NCBI RefSeq assembly: GCF_020037125.1
Contig: NZ_JAIQDG010000001.1
Coordinates: forward strand, 434,001-498,000
From: Myxococcus sp. RHSTA-1-4
GTDB lineage: Bacteria > Myxococcota > Myxococcia > Myxococcales > Myxococcaceae
Reading direction: 5' to 3'
Length of the DNA: 64,000 nucleotides
In this document: piece after piece, positions 45,673 through 53,527 of the stretch
Layout of the letters: each line of letters opens with the position of its first letter
Numbering within the stretch: the first letter of the stretch is position 1
Translations under genes and position numbers: made by a program
Notes under the pieces: model-generated
Databases searched by the model: none
Seen by the model: the letters and a program-made list of their open reading frames with translations, nothing else
What the model was told of the DNA's origin: nothing

Positions 45673-46821
45673 ATGACTCCGCCCCTCACCGCGCCCGCCT
45701 GGCACGTCCTCACGGGTGAGTACCCGCCGCAGCCGGGCGGCGTCAGCGACTACACGCAGCAGGTGGCCATTGCGCTCGCCCGCGCTGGACAGGAGGTGCA
45801 TGTCTGGGCACCGGGTGACGCGGACGTGCGCGAGGAGGACGGAGTCACCGTGCACCGCGTCCCGGCGCTCTTCACGCCCGCGGGGCTGAAGATGCTGGCG
45901 CGCGGGCTGGACGGGTGCCGCGGCCCCCGGCGGCTGCTGCTCCAGTACGTGCCGCATGCCTTCGGGATGAAGGCGATGAACGTGCCCTTCTGCGCGTGGT
46001 TCGCCGCGCGGCGGCGGGACGAGCGCTGGGTGTTCTTCCACGAGGTGGTGTACCCGTGGAGCGCGCGGGCCCCACTGAAGCACCAGGTGCTCGCGGGCGC
46101 CACGCGGGTGATGCTGCGGCTGGTGGCCGGCGCCGCGGACCGCGCCTTCGTGTCCATTCCCGCCTGGGCGGAGCACCTGCCCGCCAGCGTCCGCCGCCGC
46201 GCGGAGTGGCGGCCGGTGCCCAGCACCCTGCCTCCGGACGTGACGGTGGACGCGGTGGAGACGGTGAGGATGGCGCTGGGGCCCGGGCCATGGCTGGGAC
46301 ACTTCGGCACCTATGGGGCGCTCACCGCGGGGCCGCTGGAAGCGGTGCTGGTGCCGCTGCTGCGCGCGGATGCGGAGCGGAAGGCACTGCTCTTGGGCCG
46401 GGGGAGCCGGGCCTTTGGCAGGGCGCTGGCGGTGCGCTACCCGGAGCTGGCCGGCCGGCTGGAGAAGCGGGACTCGCTCGAGCCCGAGGCCGTGGCGGCA
46501 TACCTCGCGGCGTGTGACGTGCTGGTGCAGCCCTACCCGGATGGCGTGAGCGCGCGGCGCACCACCGTCATGGCGGGGCTGGCGCTGGGGCGGCCCATCG
46601 TCACCAACGCCGGGCACCTCACGGAGCCCCTGTGGCGTGAGCTGGGCGCGGTGGCGCTGGTGGAGGGCACCGCGCCGGAGCCCCTGGTGGAGGCCACGGA
46701 GCGGCTGCTGTCCGATGCCGGAGCGCGCACCTCGCTGGGCGAGCGCGCGGCCCAGGTCTACCGCGAGCGCTTCGCGCTGGAGCGCACGGTGGAGGCCCTG
46801 TTGCGCGAGAAGGCGCCATGA
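45673..46821 (+). CDS. Glycosyltransferase family 4-like
   Basis: A 382-residue GT-B protein with the N-terminal LTGEYPPQPGGVSDYTQQVA motif seen in this GT4 group. The C-terminal donor domain has LGHFGTYG and PYPDGVSARRTTVMAGLALG. The usual EX7E motif is not clear, so activity may be unusual. It transfers a sugar in the cytoplasm. It lies 30 bp after the methyltransferase gene and overlaps the next gene by ATGA. Confidence 0.82.
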   Translation: MTPPLTAPAWHVLTGEYPPQPGGVSDYTQQVAIALARAGQEVHVWAPGDADVREEDGVTVHRVPALFTPAGLKMLARGLDGCRGPRRLLLQYVPHAFGMKAMNVPFCAWFAARRRDERWVFFHEVVYPWSARAPLKHQVLAGATRVMLRLVAGAADRAFVSIPAWAEHLPASVRRRAEWRPVPSTLPPDVTVDAVETVRMALGPGPWLGHFGTYGALTAGPLEAVLVPLLRADAERKALLLGRGSRAFGRALAVRYPELAGRLEKRDSLEPEAVAAYLAACDVLVQPYPDGVSARRTTVMAGLALGRPIVTNAGHLTEPLWRELGAVALVEGTAPEPLVEATERLLSDAGARTSLGERAAQVYRERFALERTVEALLREKAP

Positions 46822-47990
46822 GCCGGAGCTCCCCCCGTACCTCACCGCCGCGACTCGCGCTGCTGATGGACCCTCGCGATGAGGGCTGGCCGAGCATGGA
46901 CCTGGTGGGCGAGGCGCTCCTGGAGGGGCTGTCCGCGCTGCCCTCCGAGGTCTCCGCCGAGGCCGTGCGTCCGCCCATTCCATCCGTGGCGCGACGGCTG
47001 CCGCGCCTGGGCACACGTAACGCGGCCTTCAACGCGGACCGCCTCCTCACCCGCTTCGGCCTGTACCCGGGCCGCGCGCTGCTCGCGCGGAGCCGGTACG
47101 ACGCCTTCCACGTGGTGGACCACACCTACGCGCAGCTCGTGCACGCGCTGCCGGCCGGGCGCACGGGTGTCTACTGCCATGACCTGGACGCGTTCCGCTC
47201 CGTGCTGGAGCCCCAGCGCGAGCCGCGGCCGGCCTTGTTCCGCCTCATGGCACGGGCCCAGCTCGCGGGGCTGGAGCGGGCCGCGCTCGTCTTCCACAGC
47301 ACGCAGGCGGTGCGCTCGGAGTTGCTCGCGCGTGGCGTGGTGGACCCGGCCCGGCTCGTCTGGGCGCCCTATGGAGTGTCCCCGGAGTACCGCCCCGAGC
47401 CGGTGCCGGGCGACCGGAGCGAGGAGCTGCTCGCGCCGCTGGGAGGCCGGCCCTACCTGCTGCACGTGGGCAGCGCGATTCCCCGCAAGCGGCTGGACGT
47501 GCTCTTCGCCGTCTTCGCGGCGCTGCGCGCCCGTCACCCGGAGCTGCGGCTGGTACAGCAGGGCGGCGCACTGAGCTCCGCCCAGCGCGCGCAGGTGGAG
47601 GCGCTGGGCATCGGAGACGCGCTGCTCCGGCCACCGCGGCAGGAGCGGCCCACGCTGGCGGGACTGTACCGGCGCGCCAGTGCGGTGCTCGTCACCAGCG
47701 AGGCGGAGGGCTTCGGCCTGCCCGTCATCGAGGCCCTGGCCTGCGGCGCGCCCGTGGTGGCCAGCGACCTGCCCGTGCTGCGCGAGGTGGGCGCCGACAC
47801 GTGCGCCTACTGTCCCGTGGGCGACGTGCCCTCATGGGTGGAGACCGTGGACGCCCTGCTCACCGGACGCCAGCCTCCACCGTCGCGCGAGGCCCGCCTC
47901 GCCCGCGCCGCGCGCTTCACTTGGGCCGCGCACGCGCGCACCGTGCTGGATGCGTACCTGCGGCTGCTGGGCGGTCGGCTTCAGCCGTAG
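46818..47990 (+). CDS. Glycosyltransferase family 4
   Basis: A 390-residue GT-B glycosyltransferase. The donor domain carries PYLLHVGSAIPRKRLDVL and the EX7E motif in SEAEGFGLPVIEALACG. The N-terminal domain includes FHVVDHTYAQLVHALPAG, as in mannosyltransferase-like GT4 proteins. Donor specificity is not known. The ATG overlaps the preceding stop. A hairpin lies 25 bp beyond the stop. Confidence 0.88.
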   Translation: MSRSSPRTSPPRLALLMDPRDEGWPSMDLVGEALLEGLSALPSEVSAEAVRPPIPSVARRLPRLGTRNAAFNADRLLTRFGLYPGRALLARSRYDAFHVVDHTYAQLVHALPAGRTGVYCHDLDAFRSVLEPQREPRPALFRLMARAQLAGLERAALVFHSTQAVRSELLARGVVDPARLVWAPYGVSPEYRPEPVPGDRSEELLAPLGGRPYLLHVGSAIPRKRLDVLFAVFAALRARHPELRLVQQGGALSSAQRAQVEALGIGDALLRPPRQERPTLAGLYRRASAVLVTSEAEGFGLPVIEALACGAPVVASDLPVLREVGADTCAYCPVGDVPSWVETVDALLTGRQPPPSREARLARAARFTWAAHARTVLDAYLRLLGGRLQP

Positions 47991-48014
47991 GGCGCCTACC
48001 TCCTCCGGCCAGAA

Positions 48015-48044
48015 GCGTCCTCCCGCTCTCGAGGGAGGAAGCGC
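48015..48044. terminator. Hairpin after the 46818-47990 glycosyltransferase
   Basis: TCCTCCC (48018-48024) pairs with GGGAGGA (48033-48039), and outer GCG/CGC bases extend the stem after a small bulge. It lies in the gap between the glycosyltransferase stop and the remnant's stop. The T-tract is poor. Confidence 0.35.
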
Positions 48045-48047
48045 CCA

Positions 48048-48344
48048 TCAGGCGCATTCCCTCCCGTGCCGGAGCACGCCGCGCACCTGCTCGCGAGACC
48101 CGGCGGAACACGCACGGCGCATCGCCAGCAACGCGAGCATCACCACCAGCCCGGTGAGGGCCAACGAGCCCGAGCCACCGATGGACGCGCAGGACCCGCC
48201 CAGCGCAGAGCGGTCGTCACCCTCGCTCTCGTCATCGGTTCCGCCATCTCCCGAGCCGGCATCCACGCAGCCATCGGACGTCCCGCCATCCCTGGTGCCA
48301 CCATCCGAGGTACCACTGAGGCGCGCGTAGATTGGATGCCCCAC
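48048..48344 (-). pseudogene. Remnant of a surface protein with MYXO-CTERM-like tail
   Basis: An open frame of about 98 codons reads, on the minus strand, an Asp/Gly/Ser-rich linker (TSDGGTRDGGTSDG, DGGTDDESEGDD). A Cys-containing CASIGGSGS follows, then a hydrophobic helix LALTGLVVMLALLAMRR and basic residues. This layout is the C-terminal sorting tail of myxobacterial surface proteins, with extra residues after it. It has no N-terminal domain: it starts abruptly where the DUF2381 gene begins on the other strand and overlaps its first 13 bases. It is most likely a leftover fragment. Confidence 0.5.
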
Positions 48345-49312
48345 ACCCCTCCTGCTACGTTGGCCTCACCATACGCACTCGCCCACTTCTCAGGTATGGC
48401 CTGCTTGCTGTCCTCATGGCGTCATCAGCCACTCAAGCCAGCGGCGAGCGCGACAAGCTCTCCGTGCGCCGCATCATGCTCTCCGAGCACCCGGCCGACG
48501 ACACCCGCCCTATCTACGTGAAGGGGCAGGTCGTCACAACGCTGCGGTTCGAGCAGCTTGTAGACCCGAGCAAGACGAAAATGATTGGTTGGGAGGGCCG
48601 GCTCGAACCGCTGGCGGTGGTCCGCAACAAGGTGCTCCTTGAGCCCATCCATGACCTCAACAAGGACGAAGGGATTCCCCTGGTCGTGACGCTGGCTGAT
48701 GGGACCGAAATTCCATTTCTCGTAAGACCTCCCTGGAGCAAGAGCGACGGGGGGTGGATGCCGATTACCGACCAACAAGTCGACGTGTTCAAGGACCGGG
48801 AGAGCTATGCGGCCATGCATGCGGCCCTGATGGACGCACTCAAGAAGAACGACACCCTTACCGAAGAGAACCAGCGTTACCGCAAGGAAGAGACCTCGGA
48901 GGATCACGCCCTTGCCGCCCTGCTGGCCTCGGGCGCGGTGGCGCAGACGCCGTTCATGATCGCGAGCCACATCACCGGCAAAGATGACGACACCGAGATC
49001 AAGGCGACGCTGTTCCGGGGGAAGGGCAAGGCGGCGGTCGTCTTCAACGTCAAGAACCTCGCCCCAGAGCAGCCCTGGAGCGTGAAGTCGGCCCGGCTTC
49101 TGACCGTATCCAGCGGACGGGAGAGCGCCGTCGCCGTGCGCTCGACCAGTTCCTCGATTGCTCCCGGCGAGTCTGGTGTGGTCGCGGTCGTTGCTGACAG
49201 GAGCGCGTTCATCGAAGACGGCAAGCTGGCCTCGGTTTTTCTGGAGATCTACCGGCACGACGGGATGCGGCAAGCCCTCGTCCAACTAGATCCAGCCCTC
49301 GTTGCGCGATAA
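48332..49312 (+). CDS. DUF2381-type exported protein
   Basis: A 326-residue secreted protein of the myxobacterial paralogous family DUF2381 (TIGR02268), recognised from SVRRIMLSEHPADDTRP, GQVVTTLRFEQLVDPS and the following beta-strands. The N-terminus has a signal (LLRYGLLAVLMASSATQA). The only start giving that signal is TTG at 48332, with GAGG 10 nt upstream; ATG at 48416 would remove it. A helical region (about 155-205) follows, then beta-rich sequence. In other myxobacteria such genes neighbour Ser/Thr kinases; none is here. G+C is lower than in flanking glycosyltransferases. Confidence 0.7.
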   Translation: MDAPHPSCYVGLTIRTRPLLRYGLLAVLMASSATQASGERDKLSVRRIMLSEHPADDTRPIYVKGQVVTTLRFEQLVDPSKTKMIGWEGRLEPLAVVRNKVLLEPIHDLNKDEGIPLVVTLADGTEIPFLVRPPWSKSDGGWMPITDQQVDVFKDRESYAAMHAALMDALKKNDTLTEENQRYRKEETSEDHALAALLASGAVAQTPFMIASHITGKDDDTEIKATLFRGKGKAAVVFNVKNLAPEQPWSVKSARLLTVSSGRESAVAVRSTSSSIAPGESGVVAVVADRSAFIEDGKLASVFLEIYRHDGMRQALVQLDPALVAR

Positions 49313-49323
49313 GAGCGGGAGGC

Positions 49324-49821
49324 ATGCACTCCAACACGTTCGCGCTCTTGGGCTGCGCCGTCCTGCTCGTGGTGTCCTCCGGCTGCCCTGGTACTGCTAC
49401 AGGCGGAGTGGCACTTCGTCCTGACGGAACTCCGGGACCGCAGGAGTGCCCGGAAGAGGCACGCAAGGCGATGAACTACTTGAGGATGTTCGTCGGTGAG
49501 GCTGCTTGGGTGCAGGTCGACGCGAACCAGTCCAGTAGTCCAATCACTCTGTACGACGGGCCTATCGAGAGTGTGCTCGAAGACGACCTCGGTCTACTTG
49601 ACGCACCATCGCGGCTGTACGGGCGCGTGTGGACCAGCGGCCCCCAAGCCGTCATCCGGTACTACGCCGCCCAGCCATTGAAGGGAGGCGATCAGGTGCC
49701 CATTTGCGCAGTTGCTCGGCTCGGGCTGGGGCAGCTCAGGAAGCGTCCCGAGTCCAAGCCAGGGACGGCGCTCCTCGACTCTTCCCGGGCTGGCGTCTAC
49801 ATCGTGAACGAGTTCCGGTAG
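49324..49821 (+). CDS. Putative lipoprotein paired with DUF2381 gene
   Basis: A 165-residue protein with a signal ending VSSGC (Cys21). The mature part holds two more cysteines (PQECPEEAR, VPICAVARLG) and a mixed alpha/beta profile. No family is recognised with certainty. It begins 11 bp after the DUF2381 stop on the same strand, so the two are almost certainly one operon. Codon use is like its neighbour and unlike the glycosyltransferase that follows. Confidence 0.75.
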   Translation: MHSNTFALLGCAVLLVVSSGCPGTATGGVALRPDGTPGPQECPEEARKAMNYLRMFVGEAAWVQVDANQSSSPITLYDGPIESVLEDDLGLLDAPSRLYGRVWTSGPQAVIRYYAAQPLKGGDQVPICAVARLGLGQLRKRPESKPGTALLDSSRAGVYIVNEFR

Positions 49822-49881
49822 CACGGCAAACCGCGCCGCCGGCTCTTCGAGATCGAAGGCGCCATGCGCTGTTCTGCTGTT

Positions 49882-49914
49882 CCTTGACCGTCCCGGACGG
49901 CTCTGCTTCGGTCA
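49882..49914 (+). repeat. 33-bp element, copy 1, before a GT4 gene
   Basis: CCTTGACCGTCCCG, CGGCTCTG and TTCGGTC occur in the same order and spacing here and at 52310-52341, with four mismatches in total. GACCG and CGGTC at its ends form a short inverted repeat, and CCGTC-CCG-GACGG lies inside. It sits 8 bp before the GTG of the glycosyltransferase. TTGACC could be a -35 box. A shared promoter or operator is the simplest reading. Confidence 0.5.
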
Positions 49915-49922
49915 GCGCCACC

Positions 49923-51149
49923 GTGCGAATCCTCTTCCTCAACCCGGTGGGCATCCTCGGCGGGGCCGAGCGCGCGCTGCTGGACCTGATGGCGTGCCTG
50001 AAGCGTCTGGAGCCGGGGCTGTCACTCCACCTCCTCGCTGCCACCGCCGGGCCACTGCTGGACGAGGCGCGTTCGCTGGGAGTGGACGCCCGGCTGCTGG
50101 CACTACCGGAGCGGCTGTCCGCGCTGGGGGACAGCGCGCTGCGAGGGCGCGGGCCGAAGGAGGCGTGGCGCTTCGCCCGGAGCCTGGCGCCGACGCCGGT
50201 CCTGCTCGCGGGCTACGGCCGTGCCCTGCGGCGCGAGGTGGCGGCCGTGCGTCCGGACCTGCTGCACTCCAACGGCATCAAGACGCACCTGCTCAGCCCC
50301 GTCACGGCGGGCCTGCCGCTGAAGCGGGTGTGGCACATCCACGACTTCCTGGGCGAGCGACCGCTGGTGCGCCGCGCGCTGGGGGCGCTGTCGCCGCTGG
50401 CGGACGCGGCCATCGCCAACTCGCGCGCGGTGGGCGAGGACACGCGCGCGGTGCTGGGCCGGGTGCCGGTGCACGTCGTGCACAACGGCGTGGACGTGGA
50501 GCGCTTCTCCCCGGGCCCGGCGGACGGGGCCCGCCTGGACGCGCTGGCCGGGCTGCCTCCGGCGCCCGAGGGCACATTGCGCGTGGGGCTGGTGGCGACA
50601 TACGCGCGCTGGAAGGGGCACGACGTCTTCCTCGAGGCGGCGGCGGAGCTGATGCGCCGGAGTCCCAACCTGCCCGCGCGCTTCTACCTGGTGGGTGCAC
50701 CGCTGTACCGGACGCCCGGCTCGCAGTTCTCCGAGGAGGAGCTGCGCCAGCTCATCGACTCGCGGGGACTTACCGGCCGCGCGGGCCTGGTGCCCTTCCA
50801 GCCCGAGCCGGCGGCGGTGTACCGGGCGCTGGACGTGTTCGTGCACGCCAGCACCCGGCGCGAGCCCTTCGGCCTCACCATCGCGGAGGCGCTGGCGTGC
50901 GGGCGGCCGAGCATCGTCTCGCGCGCGAGCGGCGCGGCGGAGGCGCTCACCGACGGCGTGGACGCGCTGGCGGTGCCTCCGGGCGACAGGGATGCGCTGG
51001 TGGCGGCGCTGCGCACGCTGATGGAGGACGGTGCACTGAGAGCGCGGCTGGGCGAGGCGGCGAGGCGCACGGCGGTGGAGCGGTTCTCCCGAGAGCGCTA
51101 CGCGCGCGAGGTGCTCGCGGTGTACCGCTCGCTGGTGCCCGGGCGCTGA
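49923..51149 (+). CDS. Glycosyltransferase family 4
   Basis: A 408-residue GT-B enzyme. The N-terminal motif ILFLNPVGILGGAERALLDL is typical of GT4. The donor domain has GLVATYARWKGHDVFL, FVHASTRREPFGLTIAEALACG (EX7E) and a Pro-rich lead. The GTG at 49923 is chosen because the frame upstream carries no family sequence. It likely builds the repeat unit. Accessory modules flank it on both sides: the DUF2381 pair before, and the frameshifted pair after on the other strand. Confidence 0.88.
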   Translation: MRILFLNPVGILGGAERALLDLMACLKRLEPGLSLHLLAATAGPLLDEARSLGVDARLLALPERLSALGDSALRGRGPKEAWRFARSLAPTPVLLAGYGRALRREVAAVRPDLLHSNGIKTHLLSPVTAGLPLKRVWHIHDFLGERPLVRRALGALSPLADAAIANSRAVGEDTRAVLGRVPVHVVHNGVDVERFSPGPADGARLDALAGLPPAPEGTLRVGLVATYARWKGHDVFLEAAAELMRRSPNLPARFYLVGAPLYRTPGSQFSEEELRQLIDSRGLTGRAGLVPFQPEPAAVYRALDVFVHASTRREPFGLTIAEALACGRPSIVSRASGAAEALTDGVDALAVPPGDRDALVAALRTLMEDGALRARLGEAARRTAVERFSRERYAREVLAVYRSLVPGR

Positions 51150-51178
51150 GCTCCGGCATCAGCGCTGCATGGACATGT

Positions 51179-51759
51179 TCAGCCCACGTTCTCCGGCAGG
51201 TCGGTGAAGAGCGCGTGGAAGAGGGGCGTCTCCGGCGGCTCCTTCCAGCCCACGATGAGTGGGATGGGCGTCTCAGCCACCTCGCGCGGGAGCCTGCGCA
51301 CATCGAAGGTGGCCTCGAGCTTCCGGGAGATGAGGTCGGCCGGGCCGCGCTGCTCGGGCGGGAGCTGCTCGAAGCTCAGCTTCGGGTAGTGGACCTCACT
51401 TCTGGAAAGGTCGTACTCCAAGCCGTAGACGACGTAGAGGGGGCCAGGATGCTGATGCAGCCGACGACGGCGAAATGGAATGGCGGAAAGCCCCCCAGCT
51501 TCCGGCCCGACCAGGCCACGCAATTGAAGCAGTGCCCAGCCCCGAGGAGGCCGCTGCTGACAAAGAACCCGGGAAGCTCAAGCTGAAGCTCCCGGGTCAA
51601 CATGTCCCAGCGGTTGAAATCATCCTTCCGGAGCGTCTCTTCCCAGAGTGCATCGAGCCGGAGCGCCTCGGGTGAGCGCTCCTTCCGGTGTTCGTACTCC
51701 TTGTCCGCACGCCAGTACTTCCGGGCGATGGCCATCAGCTTTTCGGTCGAGAAGTCCAT
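51179..51759 (-). pseudogene. Frameshifted hypothetical gene, first of a related pair
   Basis: From ATG 51759 the frame reads MDFSTEKLMAIARKYWRADK and on to VVGCISILAP. The family sequence then continues in another frame as LYVVYGLEYDLSRSEVHYP up to FHALFTDLPENVG at 51179. One extra C at a run of five (plus-strand G run 51439-51443) would join them into about 193 residues. The C-terminal 85 residues match those of the gene upstream at 51784-52159. There is no signal peptide and the function is unknown. Decay or a sequencing indel are both possible. Confidence 0.65.
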
Positions 51760-51783
51760 GGCGTCACGAGGCGAGCAGCGGGT

Positions 51784-52159
51784 TCACGGAATGTTGTCCG
51801 GCTGGCTGGTGAAGAGCGCGTGAAAGAGGGTCGTTTCCGGTGGCTCCGTGTTGTGCACGTAGAGGGGAACGGGCGTGGCCGCGACCTCGCGCGGGAGCCG
51901 ACGGACGTCGAAGGTGGCCTCTATCTTCCGGGCGATGACTTCGGCCGGCTCGCGCATCTCGGGTGGAAACGGCTCGAAGCTCAGCCTCGGGTTGTATCGC
52001 TGCCTGCCCACGAAGTCGTACCGCACCCCGTAGACGAAAGTGGTGTGGTTCGACGCTGCCCAGGACAATGGTCATCGTGCCCCCCGTGGAACAGCCGGCC
52101 ACGAGTCCCGACATGAGAGCAGGCAGGCAGAGGCTTGCGAGCCGGTTCAACGAGTCCAT
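51784..52159 (-). pseudogene. Frameshifted lipoprotein gene, second of a related pair
   Basis: ATG 52159 has GGAG 7 nt upstream and opens a lipoprotein signal (LASLCLPALMSGLVAGC). The frame fails between about 52040 and 52060, where the family sequence resumes in another frame as TTFVYGVRYDF. It continues RLSFEPFPPEMREPAEVIAR and KIEATFDVRRLPREVA to a stop at 51784. The total length is one base off frame. The C-terminal region (EATFDVRRLPREVA, PPETTLFHALFT) is shared with the downstream gene 24 bp away. The role is unknown. Confidence 0.65.
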
Positions 52160-52309
52160 GGCTGAGCTCCTCGCCCGGTGATGGGCCTGGGAACATCCAG
52201 GACTCCAGGATGCTCCCCCTCCGTGCAACCATCCGCGCCCTCCCGATGTTGCCTCGCCCACCCGACCGCGGGCGCATTGACCCCACTCCCGCTTCTTCCG
52301 AAGTCCCAG

Positions 52310-52341
52310 CCTTGACCGTCCCGCGCGGCTCTGGTTCGGTC
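52310..52341 (+). repeat. 33-bp element, copy 2, before a GT4 gene
   Basis: This is the second copy of the element at 49882-49914, with the same three conserved blocks and spacing. It lies 25 bp before the GTG at 52367. The 207-bp gap between the pseudogene start and the glycosyltransferase holds no gene. Confidence 0.5.
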
Positions 52342-52366
52342 GCCCGCGCACCCCGAGGGCTCTCCC

Positions 52367-53515
52367 GTGAAGCGGCCACGCCGGCTCGTCACCGTCTCGC
52401 ATTCCTACGTCGTCACCCTCAACCGGCGCCTCGCCAACGAGATGGCGCGCGTGGGCGGAGGTGACTGGGACGTCACCGCCGTGGCCCCCCGCTTCTTCCA
52501 CGGCGACCTGAGCCCCCTCACCCTCCAGCGCGAGCCCGAGGAGTCCGCCCGTGTGGAGGACGTGCGAGCCCTCTTCAGCCGCTCCCTGCACGCCTTCGTC
52601 TACGGGCCGGAGCTGCGCGCGCGCCTGTCCGGCGGCGTGGACCTGGTGCACTCCTGGGAGGAGCCCTACGTCCTCGCGGGCCTCGAGGTGGCGCTGCTCA
52701 CCCCGCGCCGCGTGCCGCTCGTCTTCTGCACCGCGCAGAACCTCTCCAAGCGCTACCCGCCGCCCTTCGCCCAGATGGAGCGCTTCGTCGTCCAGCGCTC
52801 CGCCGGCTGGGTCGCCTGGGGCGAGACGGTGAAGGACAACCTCCTCGCCCGGCCCGGCTATGCACAACGCCCCGCGCGCTACGTCCCCATGGGCGTGGAC
52901 GCGGAGCTGTTCCGCCCGGACCGCGCCGCGGGAGAGACGCTCCTGCGCGAGCTCGGCTGGGAGCCCTCGGGCCCTCCCGTGGTCGGCTACCTGGGGCGCT
53001 TCGTGCCCGAGAAGGGCGTGCCCCTGCTGATGGAGGCGCTGGAGCGGCTCACCACGCCCTGGCGCGCCCTCTTCGCCGGCGGTGGCCCCATGGAAGGCGC
53101 GCTGCGGGACTGGGCCGCGCGCCATGGAGACCGGGTGCGCGTCCTCACCGGCGTGCCCCACACCGGCGTGCCACGCGTGCTCAACGCCATGGACGTGCTG
53201 TGCGCGCCCAGCCAGACGACGCCGAAGTGGAAGGAGCAGTTCGGCCGCATGCTCGCGGAGGGCTTCGCCTGCGGCGTGCCCGTGCTCGGCAGCGACTCCG
53301 GCGAGGTGCCCCGCACCGTGGGCGACGCGGGCCTCGTGCTCCCGGAGGCCGCTCCCGCCGCGTGGACCTCCGCGCTCGCCGGCCTGCTGGAGAGCCCGGA
53401 GCGCCGCCGGGAGCTGGCCACGCGCGGGCGCGAGCGCGCCGTCACCCGCTTCGCATGGCCCGTGGTGGCACGAGCCCACCTGGACTTCTTCTCCGAAGTG
53501 CTGGACCGCCGGTAG
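52367..53515 (+). CDS. Glycosyltransferase family 4-like
   Basis: A 382-residue GT-B enzyme with donor-domain motifs VVGYLGRFVPEKGVPLLMEAL, LFAGGGPMEGAL and CAPSQTTPKWKEQFGRMLAEGFACG (EX7E-like). The N-terminal domain reads VTVSHSYVVTLNRRLANEMA, which differs from the GT4 at 49923, so the two are not recent duplicates. The start is GTG at 52367. It is convergent with the GT4 at 53528 (12 bp between stops). Confidence 0.86.
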   Translation: MKRPRRLVTVSHSYVVTLNRRLANEMARVGGGDWDVTAVAPRFFHGDLSPLTLQREPEESARVEDVRALFSRSLHAFVYGPELRARLSGGVDLVHSWEEPYVLAGLEVALLTPRRVPLVFCTAQNLSKRYPPPFAQMERFVVQRSAGWVAWGETVKDNLLARPGYAQRPARYVPMGVDAELFRPDRAAGETLLRELGWEPSGPPVVGYLGRFVPEKGVPLLMEALERLTTPWRALFAGGGPMEGALRDWAARHGDRVRVLTGVPHTGVPRVLNAMDVLCAPSQTTPKWKEQFGRMLAEGFACGVPVLGSDSGEVPRTVGDAGLVLPEAAPAAWTSALAGLLESPERRRELATRGRERAVTRFAWPVVARAHLDFFSEVLDRR

Positions 53516-53527
53516 CCGCGAGGCCCC

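Noticed and set aside
44221-47016. A 931-codon open frame on the minus strand crossing wzx and the next three plus-strand genes
   Set aside because: It runs through several well-supported genes in other frames and shows only shadow composition.
49923-53515. Recent duplication of the two plus-strand GT4 genes, to explain the repeated 33-bp element
   Set aside because: The N-terminal domains and donor motifs are too different; only the upstream element is shared.
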